Shown: piece after piece, positions 16,224 to 23,708 of the stretch
Numbering within the stretch: the first letter of the stretch is position 1
Layout: the number at the start of each line of letters is the position of its first letter
Assembly (NCBI RefSeq): GCF_005484985.1
Contig: NZ_CP027942.1
Span: forward strand, 930,001-994,000
Source: Agrococcus sp. SGAir0287
GTDB lineage: Bacteria > Actinomycetota > Actinomycetes > Actinomycetales > Microbacteriaceae
Length of the DNA: 64,000 nucleotides
Reading direction: 5' to 3'
Translations under genes and position numbers: made by a program
The notes under the pieces: model-generated
The model's input: only the letters and a program-made list of their open reading frames with translations
The model's database searches: none
Told to the model about the DNA's origin: nothing

Positions 16224-16937
16224 TCAGCGCGGTCGCTTCGCCGCGACCTCCGCGGCCTGCAGCGCGAGCGCGTCGTCGAGCGGGGCGAGGTCGCCCGAGT
16301 CGCCGCGGCGCGTCAGCGCTCGGCGGAGCAGCTCGTCCGCGAAGCGCGGGCTCTTCGCGAGCACCGGGCCGTGCAGGTAGGTGCCGAACACGTTGCCCTG
16401 CACGCAGCCCTCCGTCCCGTCCTTGCCGTCGTTGCCGCGGCCGGGCACGGTGCGCGCGAGCGGCGTCGCCTCGCCGCCGAGGGTCGTGAGTCCCGAGTGG
16501 TTCTCGTAGCCGACGAGCCGACCCCACTCGGAGTCGACGGCGTGGTTGCCGATGAGCCGGGTGCCGGAGCCGTTCGTGACGACGTCGAGCACGCCGACGC
16601 CCGGGATGCGCGTGCCGGCGGAGGTGTTGAACTCGTGGCCGAGCAGCTGGTACGCGCCGCAGATCGCCAGCATGACGACGCCGTCGGCGGCCGCGGCGCG
16701 CAGCTCGGGCCCGCGTCGCTGGAAGTCCTCGCCGATCTCGCCCTGCGCCGCATCCTGACCGCCGCCGCCGAGGATGAGGTCCACGTCGCCGGGCAGGTCG
16801 TCGCCGACCCCGACGGGCACGATCTCGACGGGCAGATCGCGCCACTCGAGCCGCCTCCGCAGCACGACGACGTTGCCGGTGTCGCCGTAGATGTTCATCT
16901 CGTGCGGATACAGGTGCACGATGCGCAGCGGCCTCAT
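16224..16937 (-). CDS. gatD: Lipid II isoglutaminyl synthase, glutaminase subunit
   Basis: A 237-residue class I glutamine amidotransferase of the CobB/CobQ-like type. With MurT it converts the alpha-carboxyl of D-Glu in lipid II to the amide, so the cell wall stem carries D-isoglutamine. The N-terminus LRIVHLYPHEMNIYGDTGN, the nucleophile Cys in LAICGAYQLLG and the catalytic His in TYLHGPVLAK are all seen. The length is near that of the Staphylococcus GatD (243). Its ATG overlaps the murT stop as ATGA, so the two subunits are translationally coupled on the minus strand. Confidence 0.93.
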   Translation of the reverse strand: MRPLRIVHLYPHEMNIYGDTGNVVVLRRRLEWRDLPVEIVPVGVGDDLPGDVDLILGGGGQDAAQGEIGEDFQRRGPELRAAAADGVVMLAICGAYQLLGHEFNTSAGTRIPGVGVLDVVTNGSGTRLIGNHAVDSEWGRLVGYENHSGLTTLGGEATPLARTVPGRGNDGKDGTEGCVQGNVFGTYLHGPVLAKSPRFADELLRRALTRRGDSGDLAPLDDALALQAAEVAAKRPR

Positions 16938-18196
16938 GCGCGCACCTCCTTCGCGCGGGCGACGAGGTGCCGGTGCAGCCCCCACATCGCGGTGTAGGTC
17001 GAGAAGATCAGCAGGCGCTCGCCCGGACGCGTCGCGGTCAGCGCGCGGTCGACGGCCGGCGCGAGCGCGGCGTCGACCGCGGCCGCCTCGACGCCGTCGT
17101 AGCGCAGGCGCACCGCCATGTCGGCGGCGCGGACGCCGGCCGTCGACACCGGGACGCCGTCGGCGAGGCCGGTGAAGTCGACGTCCCACAGCCACGACAC
17201 GTCGCGGCCGTCGGCGTCGTCGTCGTTGATGACGATGCAGATGCGGGCGGGATCCTCGACGCGGGCGGCGGCGAGCGACTGCCGGAAGCCCGCGGGGTTC
17301 TTCACGAGGTGCAGCGAGACGTCGCGCCCGTCGATCTCGAACGACTGCCCGCGACCGAATGCGGGCTCGACGGCGCGGAGGCCCTGGAAGATGTCGTCGG
17401 GGGAGAGGTCGAACGTGCTCGCGATCGCGGCGGCAGCCGTCGCGTTCTGCGCATTGTGGGCGCCGGACGCGCGCAGCGGGAACGTCTGCTGCGTCTCGCC
17501 GATGCGGATGGTCGTGCCCTCGGCGTCCCACGCGACGAGCTCTGCGGCGGCGCCGTCGGAGGCGCGGGCCGCACGCGAGCCACCGCCGTACAGCTCCTCA
17601 TCGGTGGGGAAGAGGTGCCGCAGCTCCTCGGCGACCTGGTACCAGACGGGCTGCGCGTCGATAGCGGAGGCGATGGCGGCGATGCGGGCGTCGTCGCGGT
17701 TGAGGCCGACGGCGACGGTCGCGGCGCTCGCGACTCGCTGCAGCAGCCGAGCGGTGTGATCGATCTCGCCGAACCGGTCGAGCTGGTCGCGCATGACGTT
17801 GAGCAGCAGCACGCGCTCGGGGCGGTAGCGCTCGACGAACCGCACGGCGTGCGCCTCGTCGAGCTCGAACACGGCCACGTCGGCGTCGAGCCGCCCGGTC
17901 CACGTCGACGACGACACGGCGGCGCCGATCGTGCCGCGCACGAAGTTCGAGCCCGTGTCGTTCGTGAGGACGCGGAAGCGCTGCCGGAGGATCTCGGCGA
18001 CCATCTTCGTGGTCGTGGTCTTGCCGTTCGTGCCGGACACGACGACCACGCCGTGCGGCAGCGCCGCGAGCGTCCGCGCGAGGTAGCGCGGGAACAGGCG
18101 CTCGACGACGAGACCCGGCAGGGCGTTGCCGCTGCGGCCGAGCAGTCTCAGGCCCGCGAGGGCGAGCTTGCCGGTCACCACGGGGAGCATCGCCAT
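16934..18196 (-). CDS. murT: Lipid II isoglutaminyl synthase, Mur-ligase-like subunit, lacking the zinc ribbon
   Basis: The ATP-dependent partner of GatD, 420 residues. Mur-ligase core: P-loop VSGTNGKTTTTKMV at about residues 53-66, NVMRDQLDRFGEID, and GAHNAQNATAA. The C-terminal DUF1727 domain that binds GatD contains NPAGFRQSL and NDDDADGRDVSWLWDVDF. Staphylococcal and pneumococcal MurT carry a four-cysteine zinc ribbon in the middle of the protein. Here the matching stretch (about residues 195-235, from AEELRHLFPTDEELYGGG) has no cysteine, and the whole protein has only one. AGTCTA (18205-18210), reading TAGACT on this strand, is 8 nt before the ATG and suggests a leaderless start. Confidence 0.92.
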   Translation of the reverse strand: MAMLPVVTGKLALAGLRLLGRSGNALPGLVVERLFPRYLARTLAALPHGVVVVSGTNGKTTTTKMVAEILRQRFRVLTNDTGSNFVRGTIGAAVSSSTWTGRLDADVAVFELDEAHAVRFVERYRPERVLLLNVMRDQLDRFGEIDHTARLLQRVASAATVAVGLNRDDARIAAIASAIDAQPVWYQVAEELRHLFPTDEELYGGGSRAARASDGAAAELVAWDAEGTTIRIGETQQTFPLRASGAHNAQNATAAAAIASTFDLSPDDIFQGLRAVEPAFGRGQSFEIDGRDVSLHLVKNPAGFRQSLAAARVEDPARICIVINDDDADGRDVSWLWDVDFTGLADGVPVSTAGVRAADMAVRLRYDGVEAAAVDAALAPAVDRALTATRPGERLLIFSTYTAMWGLHRHLVARAKEVRA

Positions 18197-18236
18197 GGTG
18201 CTCGAGTCTACGAGGGGCGCGGCGCACCCGCCGTCG

Positions 18237-18719
18237 TCACGCGGCGGGCTCGGGGAAGGTGAGCGGCTGCCACGACGCCCGCAGCCAGTCGAGGTCGCCG
18301 GGGAAGCCGGTGACGCGCGCGAGCAACGTGCCCAGCCGTGCCTCGTCGAGCGGCCCCGCCGTCTCCTCCGGCAGAGGAGCGCCGGTCTCGTCGGCGATCC
18401 GACCCTGGCTCCAGACGATGCGACGCTGCGGTCGACCGGGCACGTCGAGCTGGAACAGCCACGTGTCGCTCGTGCCGCCGAAGAGGGCCGTCGCCACCGG
18501 TCGGCCGAGCGCTGCCGCGACCCGCTCGCCCACGTCGATCCACGCGTATCCGGCGTCGAGCAGCACGACGTTGCGACCGTGCTGCAGCGCGGAGAGGTCC
18601 GCGCGCGACGAGGCGGCGACGTCGCCGCCGATGGCCGCGCCAGTGGGGCGGTATCCGAGCGGCGCGAGGTCGGCGACGCGCGCATCCCGCACCACTACGA
18701 CCGCCAGATCCACGCCCAC
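18237..18719 (-). CDS. Uncharacterised 160-residue protein
   Basis: I do not recognise a family. The protein is soluble, with alternating hydrophobic strands (VDLAVVVVRD, RNVVLLDAGYAWIDVG) and a Trp/Gln-rich middle (DTWLFQLDVPGRPQRRIVWSQG). Nothing resembles a signal peptide or membrane helix. The GTG at 18719 is chosen because TAGCGT lies 7 nt upstream on this strand (18727-18732), like other leaderless genes here. The stop lies 40 nt before the murT start on the same strand, so it may contribute to transcription of murT-gatD. A link to cell-wall work is only contextual. Confidence 0.65.
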   Translation of the reverse strand: MGVDLAVVVVRDARVADLAPLGYRPTGAAIGGDVAASSRADLSALQHGRNVVLLDAGYAWIDVGERVAAALGRPVATALFGGTSDTWLFQLDVPGRPQRRIVWSQGRIADETGAPLPEETAGPLDEARLGTLLARVTGFPGDLDWLRASWQPLTFPEPAA

Positions 18720-18769
18720 GGCGCCGACGCTAGCAGCGGCCCGCGCACGCGCGCTGGGTGCGTCGAGCG

Positions 18770-19519
18770 TCAGGCGACGAGCCCGACGATGCCCGTCACG
18801 AGCACGGCGATGCCGGACAGCAGCGAGAACGCGATGACCGCGCGACGTGCGGTGCGCTGGTCGATGCGCGCGGCGACGCGCTCGCCGACGACGACGCCGA
18901 GCAGCACGGGCACGACCGCGACGAGCCACATCCACCACGACCACGGCGGGGCGCCGCCCGGCGCGACGACCTGGCGCGCGATCACCGTCGAGAGGCTCAG
19001 CAGGATCCAGAACGGCTGCATCGTCGCGGCGAAGACCCGGTGGTCCCAGCGCGACAGGATCGCGAACATGCCGATGACGGGCGCGCCGAGGCCGACGCTC
19101 GAGTTCAGCACCCCGACGAGCGCGCCGGTGCCGAGGCGCAGGGGCGCGCCGTCGAGGGCGCGCTCGGTCGAGGCGAAGCCGGCCGAGACCGCGACGCCCA
19201 CGAGGGCGAGCACGCCGACGGCGACCTTGAGCACGTCGGCGTCCGCGGCCTGCGCGAGCAGGATGCCCGGGATCGTGAGCGCGATCGCAGGCAGCACGAG
19301 CCACGCGAGGCCGCGCCAGTCGACGTCGCGCCAGACGCGACCGATGATCATGGCGCACGTGACGACGCCGAAGGCGTTGACGACGAGCACGGCCTCGATC
19401 GGCCCGACGGCGAGCACCATCGTCGGCGTCACGACGAGGCCGAAGCCCATGCCGACCGTGCGCTGCGCGAGCGCGCCGATGGCGAGCGCGACGAGCGCGA
19501 CGAGGAACGTCCACTCCAC
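18770..19519 (-). CDS. TauE/SafE-family membrane exporter
   Basis: A 249-residue membrane protein with about eight hydrophobic helices in two repeats, the layout of TauE/SafE (TSUP) sulfite/organosulfonate exporters. Family features are the Gly-rich start of each repeat (AQRTVGMGFGLVVTPTMV and LVGVLNSSVGLGAPVIGM) and a short cytosolic loop between them. Transported anion unknown. The GTG start at 19519 is only 5 nt after the stop of the IclR regulator gene, so both are on one transcript and the exporter is probably a target of that regulator. Confidence 0.85.
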   Translation of the reverse strand: MEWTFLVALVALAIGALAQRTVGMGFGLVVTPTMVLAVGPIEAVLVVNAFGVVTCAMIIGRVWRDVDWRGLAWLVLPAIALTIPGILLAQAADADVLKVAVGVLALVGVAVSAGFASTERALDGAPLRLGTGALVGVLNSSVGLGAPVIGMFAILSRWDHRVFAATMQPFWILLSLSTVIARQVVAPGGAPPWSWWMWLVAVVPVLLGVVVGERVAARIDQRTARRAVIAFSLLSGIAVLVTGIVGLVA

Positions 19520-19524
19520 GAGCG

Positions 19525-20220
19525 TCAGCCGAGGTCCGCCGCGATGGCGCGCGCAGCCTCGGCGGAGGCTGCGCCGAGCGCGTCGAGGTCGGCGGCGCCG
19601 ACCGTGACCACGCCGACGGCGGCGCGCGGCGGCAGCGGATGCCGGATGGGGGCGGCGACGCCCGAGAGCCCCGGCACGACCTCGTCGGAGCTCGTCGCGA
19701 ACCCGCGCTCGGCGGCGAGCGCGACCTCCGCGCGCATGGCGTCGTCGTGGCCGAGGGCCGCCCACTCGGGCTGCGACAGCATCGTCTGCAGCGCGATGCC
19801 GGGTGCGCCGAGGGCGAGCGGATGCCGGGTGCCGGGCCGCTGCGCCACCGAGGCGCGGGCGCCGCGCGACTCCACGCTCACGAGCGTCACGACGTCGTCG
19901 CCGTCCTGCACCGCCACGAATGCCGTGCATCCCGTCGCCTGTGCGAGCGCGGTGAGGTGGGGGAGCGCCGCGCCGCGCAGGTCGCGGTCGACGGACTGCG
20001 CGAGCACCGCGAGCTGCGCGCCGAGCTCGAGCCGACCGCCCGCGTCGCGCACGACGAGCCGATGCGCCTCGAGCGTGCGCACGATGCGGTACGCGATCGA
20101 TCGGTGCACGCCGAGCTCCTCGCTCAGCTGCTGGATCGTCAGCGGCGACCGCTCGGCGAGGATCTCGAGCGCGCGCAGCCCGCGCGAGAGGGTCTGGGCT
20201 CCTGCGAGCTGCTCGGCCAT
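19525..20220 (-). CDS. IclR-family transcriptional regulator
   Basis: A 231-residue IclR-type regulator. The N-terminal winged helix (about residues 5-70) shows SRGLRALEILAERSPLTIQQL followed by RSIAYRIVRTLEAHRLV. The C-terminal effector domain (about 80-231) shows HPLALGAPGIAL and the late ERGFATSSDEVVPGLSGVAAPI motif, both usual in the family. Its ATG at 20220 lies 6 nt after TATGCT on this strand (20227-20232), so the transcript may be leaderless. A palindrome just upstream (20241-20257) is a likely autoregulatory site. It probably controls the downstream TauE exporter. Confidence 0.92.
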   Translation of the reverse strand: MAEQLAGAQTLSRGLRALEILAERSPLTIQQLSEELGVHRSIAYRIVRTLEAHRLVVRDAGGRLELGAQLAVLAQSVDRDLRGAALPHLTALAQATGCTAFVAVQDGDDVVTLVSVESRGARASVAQRPGTRHPLALGAPGIALQTMLSQPEWAALGHDDAMRAEVALAAERGFATSSDEVVPGLSGVAAPIRHPLPPRAAVGVVTVGAADLDALGAASAEAARAIAADLG

Positions 20221-20240
20221 GTGACGAGCATAGGACGCAG

Positions 20241-20257
20241 CGTTCGCATATCGAACG
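20241..20257. promoter_or_regulatory. Palindromic operator upstream of the IclR gene
   Basis: CGTTCG-CATAT-CGAACG is a perfect dyad with 6-bp arms. It lies 9 bp upstream of the presumed -10 (20227-20232) of the IclR gene and directly abuts the stop of the TetR gene. The position suits repressor or autoregulator binding. Confidence 0.5.
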
Positions 20258-20833
20258 TCACGGGGATTCGGGCAGCAGCCGATCGACGAGCGCGTCGACG
20301 GCGGCGTCGACGTCGATGCCCGGATCGATGGACGTCGTGAGCCGGTCGAGCATGAGGCCGTCGATCGCATAGTGCAGCAGCGCGATCTCGAACGCCCCGC
20401 CGGGCAGGCCCGCCGCGGCGTTGAACGCGACGTCGCCGGCGAAGCCGTCTCGCATCCATCCGCCCAGCGCCTCCGCGACCTCGGGCCGACGGGCGGCCTC
20501 CAGGCGCAGCTCGAGCAGTGCGAGGGTCGTCTCGCGGGATGCGGTGAGGCGTGCGACGATCTCGCGGACGTGCGCGGCGAAGCGATCTCGATCGGGGGCG
20601 CGTGCGGCGAGCGCGGCCTGCACGTCCGGGTCGGGTGCGAGGCGCTCGCCGATGCGCGCGACGAGCAGCGCCACGAGCTGCGCGCGGCTCCGGCAGTAGT
20701 TGGAGGTCGTGCCGACGGGGACGTCCGCCTCTGCGTCGACGGCCCGATGCGTGAGGCCGCGGGCCCCCTCTCGCGCGAGGATCGCGAGCCCCGCGTCGCC
20801 GAGCGCACGTCGCCGACCATCGTTCCGTGCCAC
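20258..20833 (-). CDS. TetR-family transcriptional regulator
   Basis: A 191-residue TetR regulator. The helix-turn-helix at about residues 5-50 reads RRRALGDAGLAILAREGARGLTH then VPVGTTSNYCRSRAQL, close to the TetR pattern of 'G-T-x-x-x-Y-F/C-x-x-K/R'. The remaining helical domain would bind a ligand. The GTG at 20833 was chosen because TACCGT is 6 nt upstream on this strand (20840-20845), a leaderless-type start. It is divergent from a RibD-like reductase gene. A dyad in the gap (20854-20867) is a likely binding site. Confidence 0.9.
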   Translation of the reverse strand: MARNDGRRRALGDAGLAILAREGARGLTHRAVDAEADVPVGTTSNYCRSRAQLVALLVARIGERLAPDPDVQAALAARAPDRDRFAAHVREIVARLTASRETTLALLELRLEAARRPEVAEALGGWMRDGFAGDVAFNAAAGLPGGAFEIALLHYAIDGLMLDRLTTSIDPGIDVDAAVDALVDRLLPESP

Positions 20834-20853
20834 GGGTCGACGGTAGCGTATCC

Positions 20854-20867
20854 ACGACATCCGTCGT
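20854..20867. promoter_or_regulatory. Dyad in the TetR/RibD-like divergent promoter region
   Basis: ACGAC-ATCC-GTCGT lies between the -10 of the TetR gene (20840-20845) and a plus-strand -10 TAGTCT (20867-20872) for the reductase. A TetR dimer here could affect both promoters. Confidence 0.4.
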
Positions 20868-20911
20868 AGTCTCGACGCGACCACGACACCCATCGTGAAT
20901 GGAGTCGCAGC

Positions 20912-21481
20912 GTGCGCGAGCTCACCTACCTCGTCGCGACGAGCCTCGACGGCTGCATCGCGAGCCCCGACGGCGCGTTCGACGCCTTCCCGGTCTCGGG
21001 CGACCACATGGCCGCGGTCGTGGACGACTACGCCGACACGCTGCCGATCCACGCGCAGCGGGCGCTCGGCGTGCGCCCGGAACGCTCGCGCTTCGACACG
21101 GTCGTCATGGGCTGGCGCACGCTCGAGCCCGCGCTCGCGATCGGCGTCGCGAGCCCGTATCCGCACCTGCGCCAGGTCGTCGCGACCCGACGCGAGCGCG
21201 ACGTGGATGCGGCGATCGAGACCACGGACGACCCGATCGCGACCGTGCGCGCGCTCAAGCGCGAGTCGGGCACGGGCATCTGGCTCGCCGGCGGCGGCGA
21301 GCTGGCCGGCGCCCTCCTGCCCGAGATCGACCGCCTCGTGCTCAAGGTCAACCCGATCGCGTTCGGCTCCGGCATCCGCCTCCTCGGCGACGCCCCCTAC
21401 GATCCGACGGCGTTCGAGCGCGTGGCCGTGCGTGCGTTCGACTCGGGCGTGACGATCCTCGAGCTCGTGCGAGCCCGCTGA
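20912..21481 (+). CDS. RibD C-terminal/dihydrofolate-reductase-like protein
   Basis: A 189-residue member of the bacterial RibD-C/DHFR-like reductase family, which probably uses NADPH; most members have no known substrate. Seen are the N-terminal strand with LVATSLDGCIASPDG (the family opening), VMGWRTLE (as in VxGRxTxE), GTGIWLAGGGELAGALL and the late IDRLVLKVNPIAFGSG. The GTG start at 20912 has a ribosome-binding site (GGAG) about 9 nt upstream. It is divergent from a TetR regulator, and is convergent with a metallo-hydrolase gene across a long inverted repeat. Confidence 0.88.
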   Translation: MRELTYLVATSLDGCIASPDGAFDAFPVSGDHMAAVVDDYADTLPIHAQRALGVRPERSRFDTVVMGWRTLEPALAIGVASPYPHLRQVVATRRERDVDAAIETTDDPIATVRALKRESGTGIWLAGGGELAGALLPEIDRLVLKVNPIAFGSGIRLLGDAPYDPTAFERVAVRAFDSGVTILELVRAR

Positions 21482-21486
21482 GCCGT

Positions 21487-21543
21487 CGATTGGGCAGGAG
21501 TGGCTCGCTGTGCGGCGTGTCGTCGACCACTGCTGCCCAATCG
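21487..21543. repeat. Long imperfect inverted repeat between convergent genes (copy 2)
   Basis: Arms at 21487-21503 and 21527-21543 (17 nt each) match at 16 of 17 positions. The left arm reads CGATTGGGCAGGAGTGG and continues GCTCGC. It shares the order TGGGC, GAGTGG, CTCGC with the repeat at 16120-16176 and, like that copy, lies between two convergent stop codons. Confidence 0.75.
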
Positions 21544-21577
21544 AGCGTCAGAGGCGACCAATCGGCGGGGAGGGGCG

Positions 21578-22210
21578 TCAGACCGTGAGCACGGTGCCGG
21601 GCTCGACGACGTGGTGCTCGCCGCCGCCCTGCTCGACGGCCCAGCGGATGCGGTCGTCAGCCATCTGGCGGCCGAAGCTCGAGATCGGCTGCTCGTGGGT
21701 CGCGAACGTGCGTCGAGGAGCCACATCGAGCACGAAGTCCATGGCCTCCCCGATCTTCAGCCACGGCGCCCCGCAGGGTGTCGCGAGCAGCTCGACGGGG
21801 CGGTCCGGCACCGCGAAGGAGTCACCCGGGTAGTAGAGCGCGTCGTCGACCATGACGCCGACGTTGTCCACGAGCGGGATCGACGAGTGGATCTCGGCGT
21901 GGCGACCGCCGAAGAAGCGCAGCGCGAACGACCCGAGCGTGCGCTCGTCGCCGGGGCCGACGACGTCGACGTCGAAGTCGGATGCGGCGGCCGCGACCCC
22001 CGCCGGCGCGACGATCGGCACGCCGCCCGACGCATCCTGCAGGCGTCGCAGATGCTCGGGCGTCCAGTGGTCGGCGTGCTCGTGGGTCACGACGATGCCG
22101 ACGAGGCCGTCGACGTCGAAGTCGGGCGTCAGCATCCCGGGGTCGACGACGAGCGCCTCGTCGCCCTTGCGCAGGACGAGGCAGGCGTGCACGTGCTTCG
22201 TGATCTCCAT
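21578..22210 (-). CDS. Metallo-beta-lactamase-fold hydrolase
   Basis: A 210-residue MBL-fold hydrolase of the UlaG-like/beta-lactamase-superfamily group. The metal motif THEHADHW is at about residues 41-48, the later Asp is in YYPGDSF and the His in FATHEQP; the His expected between them may be in GGRHAEIH. The fold strands VVDPGML and VGIVVTH are typical. Substrate unknown; similar proteins act on cyclic phosphates, lactones or are uncharacterised. The ATG at 22210 is 7 nt after TACGGT on this strand (22218-22223), a leaderless-type start. It is divergent from a small zinc-ribbon protein gene. Confidence 0.88.
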   Translation of the reverse strand: MEITKHVHACLVLRKGDEALVVDPGMLTPDFDVDGLVGIVVTHEHADHWTPEHLRRLQDASGGVPIVAPAGVAAAASDFDVDVVGPGDERTLGSFALRFFGGRHAEIHSSIPLVDNVGVMVDDALYYPGDSFAVPDRPVELLATPCGAPWLKIGEAMDFVLDVAPRRTFATHEQPISSFGRQMADDRIRWAVEQGGGEHHVVEPGTVLTV

Positions 22211-22270
22211 GGCGCACACCGTACGCCCGCGCGAGGCGTGCTTCCAGCCGGCGCGAGGATGCTGGCGCCC

Positions 22271-22483
22271 ATGACCGACGACGCCGCAGCGACGCATCCA
22301 CCGGCCCTCGACCGAGCCGTCCTCCGCTGCCCGCTGTGCGGCGCGCAGGACTTCTCGTGGGAGCGCATCGAGCCGTTCCGCGACGGCGTCTCGAGCACGT
22401 TCTGGGGCATCTTCGCCGAGACGCTCGTCCTGTTCATGGCTACCTGCCGCGGCTGCACCCACGTGCTGTGGTTCCGCGAATGA
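22271..22483 (+). CDS. Small zinc-ribbon-like protein
   Basis: A 70-residue protein with two Cys pairs, RCPLCGAQDF and ATCRGCTHV, set about 35 residues apart and enclosing a hydrophobic stretch (WGIFAETLVLFMATC). This spacing is that of a short zinc ribbon. The start at ATG 22271 follows weak ribosome-binding context; the frame stays open upstream, but earlier starts would run into the opposite gene. Function unknown. Confidence 0.65.
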   Translation: MTDDAAATHPPALDRAVLRCPLCGAQDFSWERIEPFRDGVSSTFWGIFAETLVLFMATCRGCTHVLWFRE

Positions 22484-22518
22484 GCAGGCGCACGCGCACG
22501 CGACCGTAGGCTGCCGAC

Positions 22519-23415
22519 GTGCACGTGGTCGTCGCCTCCAACCCGCAGGCCCGCTTCGGTCGGTCCGGGCCCGTCGGCGAGCGCGTCGTGCAGGCGCTGC
22601 GCGCCGCCGGGCACGAGGTCGTGCATCGCACCGCGCCGGACTTCGCGGCGCTGCAGCGGGCGGCGCGCGCGTCGGCCGCGAAGGCCGACGCGCTCGTGGT
22701 CGTCGGCGGCGACGGCATGGTGCATCTCGGCGTCAACGCCGTCGGCGGCACGTCGACGCCGCTCGCGGTCGTGCCGGCGGGCAGCGGCAACGACTTCGCC
22801 ACGGAGATCGGGATGCCCGGGGTCGACGAGGCGATCGCAGGGCTCCCCGCACTGCTCTCGACGGAGCCGCAGCGGTGCGACCTCATCCGCATCCGCCACC
22901 CCGACGGCGAGACGTTCGCGGCGGGCATCGTCTCCGTCGGCTTCGACGCCGACGTCAACGTGCGGTCGTTCCGCATGACGCGCGTCCCGGCGCGGATGCG
23001 CTACCAGGCGGCGATCCTCGCGACGCTCGCGAACCTCACGCACCGCACCTTCCGCATCCGCATCGACGGCGGCGAGGAGCGCACCTGGCGCACCGTCATC
23101 GCGGCGATCGCCAACCACCGCGTCTTCGGCGGCGGCATCCCCATCGCGCCGACGGCGTCGACGACCGACGGTCGCCTCACGGGCATCCTCGCCGACGAGC
23201 TCACCAGGCCGCAGTTCCTCGGCCTGCTCGCGAAGGCGCTGCGGGGGCGACACCTCGCCGACCCGCGCGTCCACGTCGAGGACATCGGCACCGTCGCCAT
23301 CGCGTGCGACGACGCCGCCGTGCTCGCGTGCGCCGACGGCGAGATCGTCGGTCGGCTGCCGATCGAGTGCAGCGTCGCCGCTGGCGCGCTGCGCGTGTTC
23401 GGCACGCCGCGCTGA
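22519..23415 (+). CDS. Diacylglycerol kinase-catalytic-domain lipid kinase
   Basis: A 298-residue DagK/YegS-type lipid kinase that phosphorylates diacylglycerol or a similar lipid with ATP. The nucleotide loop VVGGDGMVHLGVN is at about residues 68-80 and the second motif VPAGSGNDFA at about 91-100; both match the family signatures GGDGT and PxGTxND with minor changes. A beta-rich C-terminal domain includes GGGIPIAPTASTTDG, which also matches. The GTG at 22519 is 6 nt downstream of TAGGCT (22507-22512), pointing to a leaderless transcript. Confidence 0.9.
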   Translation: MHVVVASNPQARFGRSGPVGERVVQALRAAGHEVVHRTAPDFAALQRAARASAAKADALVVVGGDGMVHLGVNAVGGTSTPLAVVPAGSGNDFATEIGMPGVDEAIAGLPALLSTEPQRCDLIRIRHPDGETFAAGIVSVGFDADVNVRSFRMTRVPARMRYQAAILATLANLTHRTFRIRIDGGEERTWRTVIAAIANHRVFGGGIPIAPTASTTDGRLTGILADELTRPQFLGLLAKALRGRHLADPRVHVEDIGTVAIACDDAAVLACADGEIVGRLPIECSVAAGALRVFGTPR

Positions 23416-23513
23416 GACCGTGCGGACGGAGCCGACACGCCGTCCCGACCGGGCGACATGCCTCGTTTTGCATCGTGCGCGAGCCGTGTGGCATCCTTGT
23501 CAGGTTGCAATGC

Positions 23514-23589
23514 GGCCCCATCGTATAGCGGCCTAGTACGTCGCCCTCTCACGGCGGTAACGCGGGTTCGAATCCCGCTGGGGTCACCA
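23514..23589 (+). tRNA. tRNA-Glu (anticodon CTC)
   Basis: A 76-nt cloverleaf ending in an encoded CCA (23587-23589). The acceptor stem GGCCCCA pairs with TGGGGTC, including one G-T pair. The anticodon stem-loop has CGCC/GGCG with loop CTCTCAC, giving anticodon CTC at 23548-23550. The T-arm is GCGGG-TTCGAAT-CCCGC. CTC reads GAG, the main Glu codon in this GC-rich genome. Confidence 0.95.
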
Positions 23590-23596
23590 ACGACAT

Positions 23597-23628
23597 CGAA
23601 GGCCCGGGCTTCCACGCCCGGGCCTTCG
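23597..23628 (+). terminator. Strong terminator after tRNA-Glu
   Basis: A perfect 13-bp stem with arms at 23597-23609 and 23616-23628 and a 6-nt loop. It starts 8 nt after the tRNA CCA end and separates the tRNA from the HNH nuclease gene. Confidence 0.85.
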
Positions 23629-23708
23629 TCGTGCCTACGGGAACTCAGGTCAAGCGGCGAAGATTGAGCATGAGGATCGTCACAGTCCCGCGCCGTGAGG
23701 AGGGCAAC

